Shown here: positions 6,636 to 7,807 of the stretch, piece by piece | Position numbering within the stretch: position 1 is the stretch's first letter | How the letters are laid out: each line of letters begins with the position of its first letter | Assembly: GCA_007125735.1 (NCBI GenBank) | Contig: SLCP01000185.1 | Coordinates: 1-7,807, forward strand | Reading direction: 5' to 3' | Length of the DNA: 7,807 bases | Source: Coriobacteriia bacterium | GTDB lineage: Bacteria > Actinomycetota > Coriobacteriia > Anaerosomatales > SLCP01 | Notes under the pieces: generated by a model | Databases searched by the model: none | Told to the model about the DNA's origin: nothing | What the model saw: only the letters and a program-made list of their open reading frames with translations | Made by a program: the position numbers and the translations under genes

Positions 6636-7807
6636 GTGTCCGCTGCTGCGATCGACCGTGTACCGGACGAGCCGGCTCACACCGCGCGCACTGCGCGTGC
6701 TCCAAGCGTTCGACGCGAGCTGAGCACACTCACGGTGGAGGAGTTCGGTCTCGGCGATCCGCGCATCCGCGAGTTCGCGATGATCCCCTGGACGCTCTAC
6801 CGCGGCGACGCGAACTGGACGCCCCCGCTCAACGGCGACCTCCTCGGCAACCGCGTCCTCGGCCTGAAAGGACTGCTCACCGCCGAGCACCCGTACCACC
6901 AGCACGCTGAGGTCACGCACTTCCTCGCACGCCGAGGAGACCGGGCGGTCGGACGCGTCTCCGCTGCCGTCAACCGTCGCTTCAACGAGTACCGTACTGA
7001 CTACGCGGGGGTGGGGTTCTTCGGCTTCTTCGAGGTCGAGGAGGACTATGAGGCCGCCGCAGCGCTCCTCGACGCGGCGCGCGAGTGGCTTGCGGCGCGC
7101 AGGATGAGTGTGATGCGCGGGCCGGGCCAGTACTCCACCGCCACGCACGAGCGACAGGGTGTGCTCGTCGACGGCTTCGACACGCCGCCGACCGTCGAGT
7201 GCACGCACAACCCGCCCTACTACGCGGAGTACCTCGAACGTTGGGGGCTCGCGAAGGGGACGGACTACCACGCCTACCTCATCGATATCGACCGGGTGCC
7301 GGCCGAACGTCTCTCACGCGTGGCCGAGGCGGTCAGGAAGCGGAGCAGTATCGACGTGCGACCGGTCGACATACGGGACTTCCGGGCGGAGATCGGGCGG
7401 GTGATCGAGATCTTCAACCAGGCGTGGACCGAGAACTGGGGGTTCTTGCCGCTCACGCCCGGGGAGGCCGAGTCGATCGCGGACTCGCTGCGCCCGATCA
7501 TCGATCCGGGCCTCGTTCACTTCGCCTCGATCGACGGGGAGATAGTGGCGACGATAGGGGCGTTCCCGGATCCGAACTGGGCGCTCAAGCCGCGCTGGAA
7601 CGGACTCGGGGACTCGGACCTCGTGCGCGCAGCGCGCCTCCTGCACGTGCGCCGACACATCCCGCGGGTGCGCCTGATGTTCTTTGGGATCGTGCCCGGA
7701 CACCGGAAGAAGGGCATCGACGCGCTGCTGTTCGATGCGACGTACCGCCACGCGGTCGCGCGCGGCTACCAGACGATCGAGGCGTCGATGCTGCTCGAGG
7801 AGAACGA
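6636..7807 (+). CDS. GNAT-like N-acetyltransferase family protein (YghO-like), 3' end outside window
   Basis: 390 codons are visible; the stop lies beyond the right edge. After an N-terminal extension of about 35 residues rich in Ala, Arg and Glu comes the motif MIPWTLYRGDANWTPPL, typical of a family of GNAT-fold proteins that includes E. coli YghO. A second GNAT-like half contains VPGHRKKGI (residues 353-361), which looks like the acetyl-CoA pyrophosphate-binding loop, leading to the pattern EASMLLEEN. Substrate and role are unknown for this family as far as I know. The start is GTG at 6636, chosen for the strong GGGAGGT just upstream (GGAGG ends 7 bases before); the frame is open further upstream, and the first ATG (6780) would remove conserved-looking sequence. 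It is transcribed divergently from the kinase gene. Family fairly sure, function not. Confidence 0.82.
   Translation, partial: MSAAAIDRVPDEPAHTARTARAPSVRRELSTLTVEEFGLGDPRIREFAMIPWTLYRGDANWTPPLNGDLLGNRVLGLKGLLTAEHPYHQHAEVTHFLARRGDRAVGRVSAAVNRRFNEYRTDYAGVGFFGFFEVEEDYEAAAALLDAAREWLAARRMSVMRGPGQYSTATHERQGVLVDGFDTPPTVECTHNPPYYAEYLERWGLAKGTDYHAYLIDIDRVPAERLSRVAEAVRKRSSIDVRPVDIRDFRAEIGRVIEIFNQAWTENWGFLPLTPGEAESIADSLRPIIDPGLVHFASIDGEIVATIGAFPDPNWALKPRWNGLGDSDLVRAARLLHVRRHIPRVRLMFFGIVPGHRKKGIDALLFDATYRHAVARGYQTIEASMLLEEN

Noticed and set aside
6558..7271. Possible 238-residue N-terminal extension of the kinase
   Set aside because: The frame is open, but it lies antisense to the acetyltransferase gene and has no domain pattern; family length and the TATACT box both favour the ATG at 6557.

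Overview
The window comes from a GC-rich bacterial chromosome. The best guess is an Actinomycetota-type lineage: codon third positions are strongly G/C, GTG starts are used, and a PdtaS/PdtaR-like sensor plus ANTAR-regulator pair sits near a trehalose gene set laid out like mycobacterial OtsB1. Finer placement is not possible from this sequence. Six protein genes fill almost the whole window. I see no RNA gene, mobile element, CRISPR array or convincing terminator.

Layout, right to left along the minus strand: a soluble histidine kinase (GAF-like, PAS, HisKA_2, HATPase_c; 6557-5118), an ANTAR response regulator (5113-4541, four bases after the kinase), an MgtE magnesium channel/transporter (4485-3118), a fused beta-phosphoglucomutase-like / trehalose-6-phosphate phosphatase protein (3035-1386), and a GH65 disaccharide phosphorylase (from 1389 past the left edge). 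The last two overlap by four bases (ATGA). Gaps between the five genes are 4, 55 and 82 bases and then the overlap, so one transcript or two nested ones are plausible. On the plus strand, divergent from the kinase, a GNAT-like acetyltransferase-family gene starts at 6636 and runs off the right edge. The 78-base gap between the divergent genes is the only obvious place for promoters.

How the parts may work together: the phosphatase converts trehalose 6-phosphate to trehalose. An inverting GH65 enzyme acting on trehalose would release beta-glucose 1-phosphate, and the beta-phosphoglucomutase-like domain would turn this into glucose 6-phosphate. The domain order HAD(beta-PGM)-TPP-GH65 is the same as I recall for the single-chain M. 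tuberculosis OtsB1; here it is cut into two translationally coupled chains. The kinase/regulator pair probably acts on RNA (ANTAR output) rather than on promoters; its targets are not visible. MgtE supplies Mg2+, which both HAD domains need, but a functional link is only inference.
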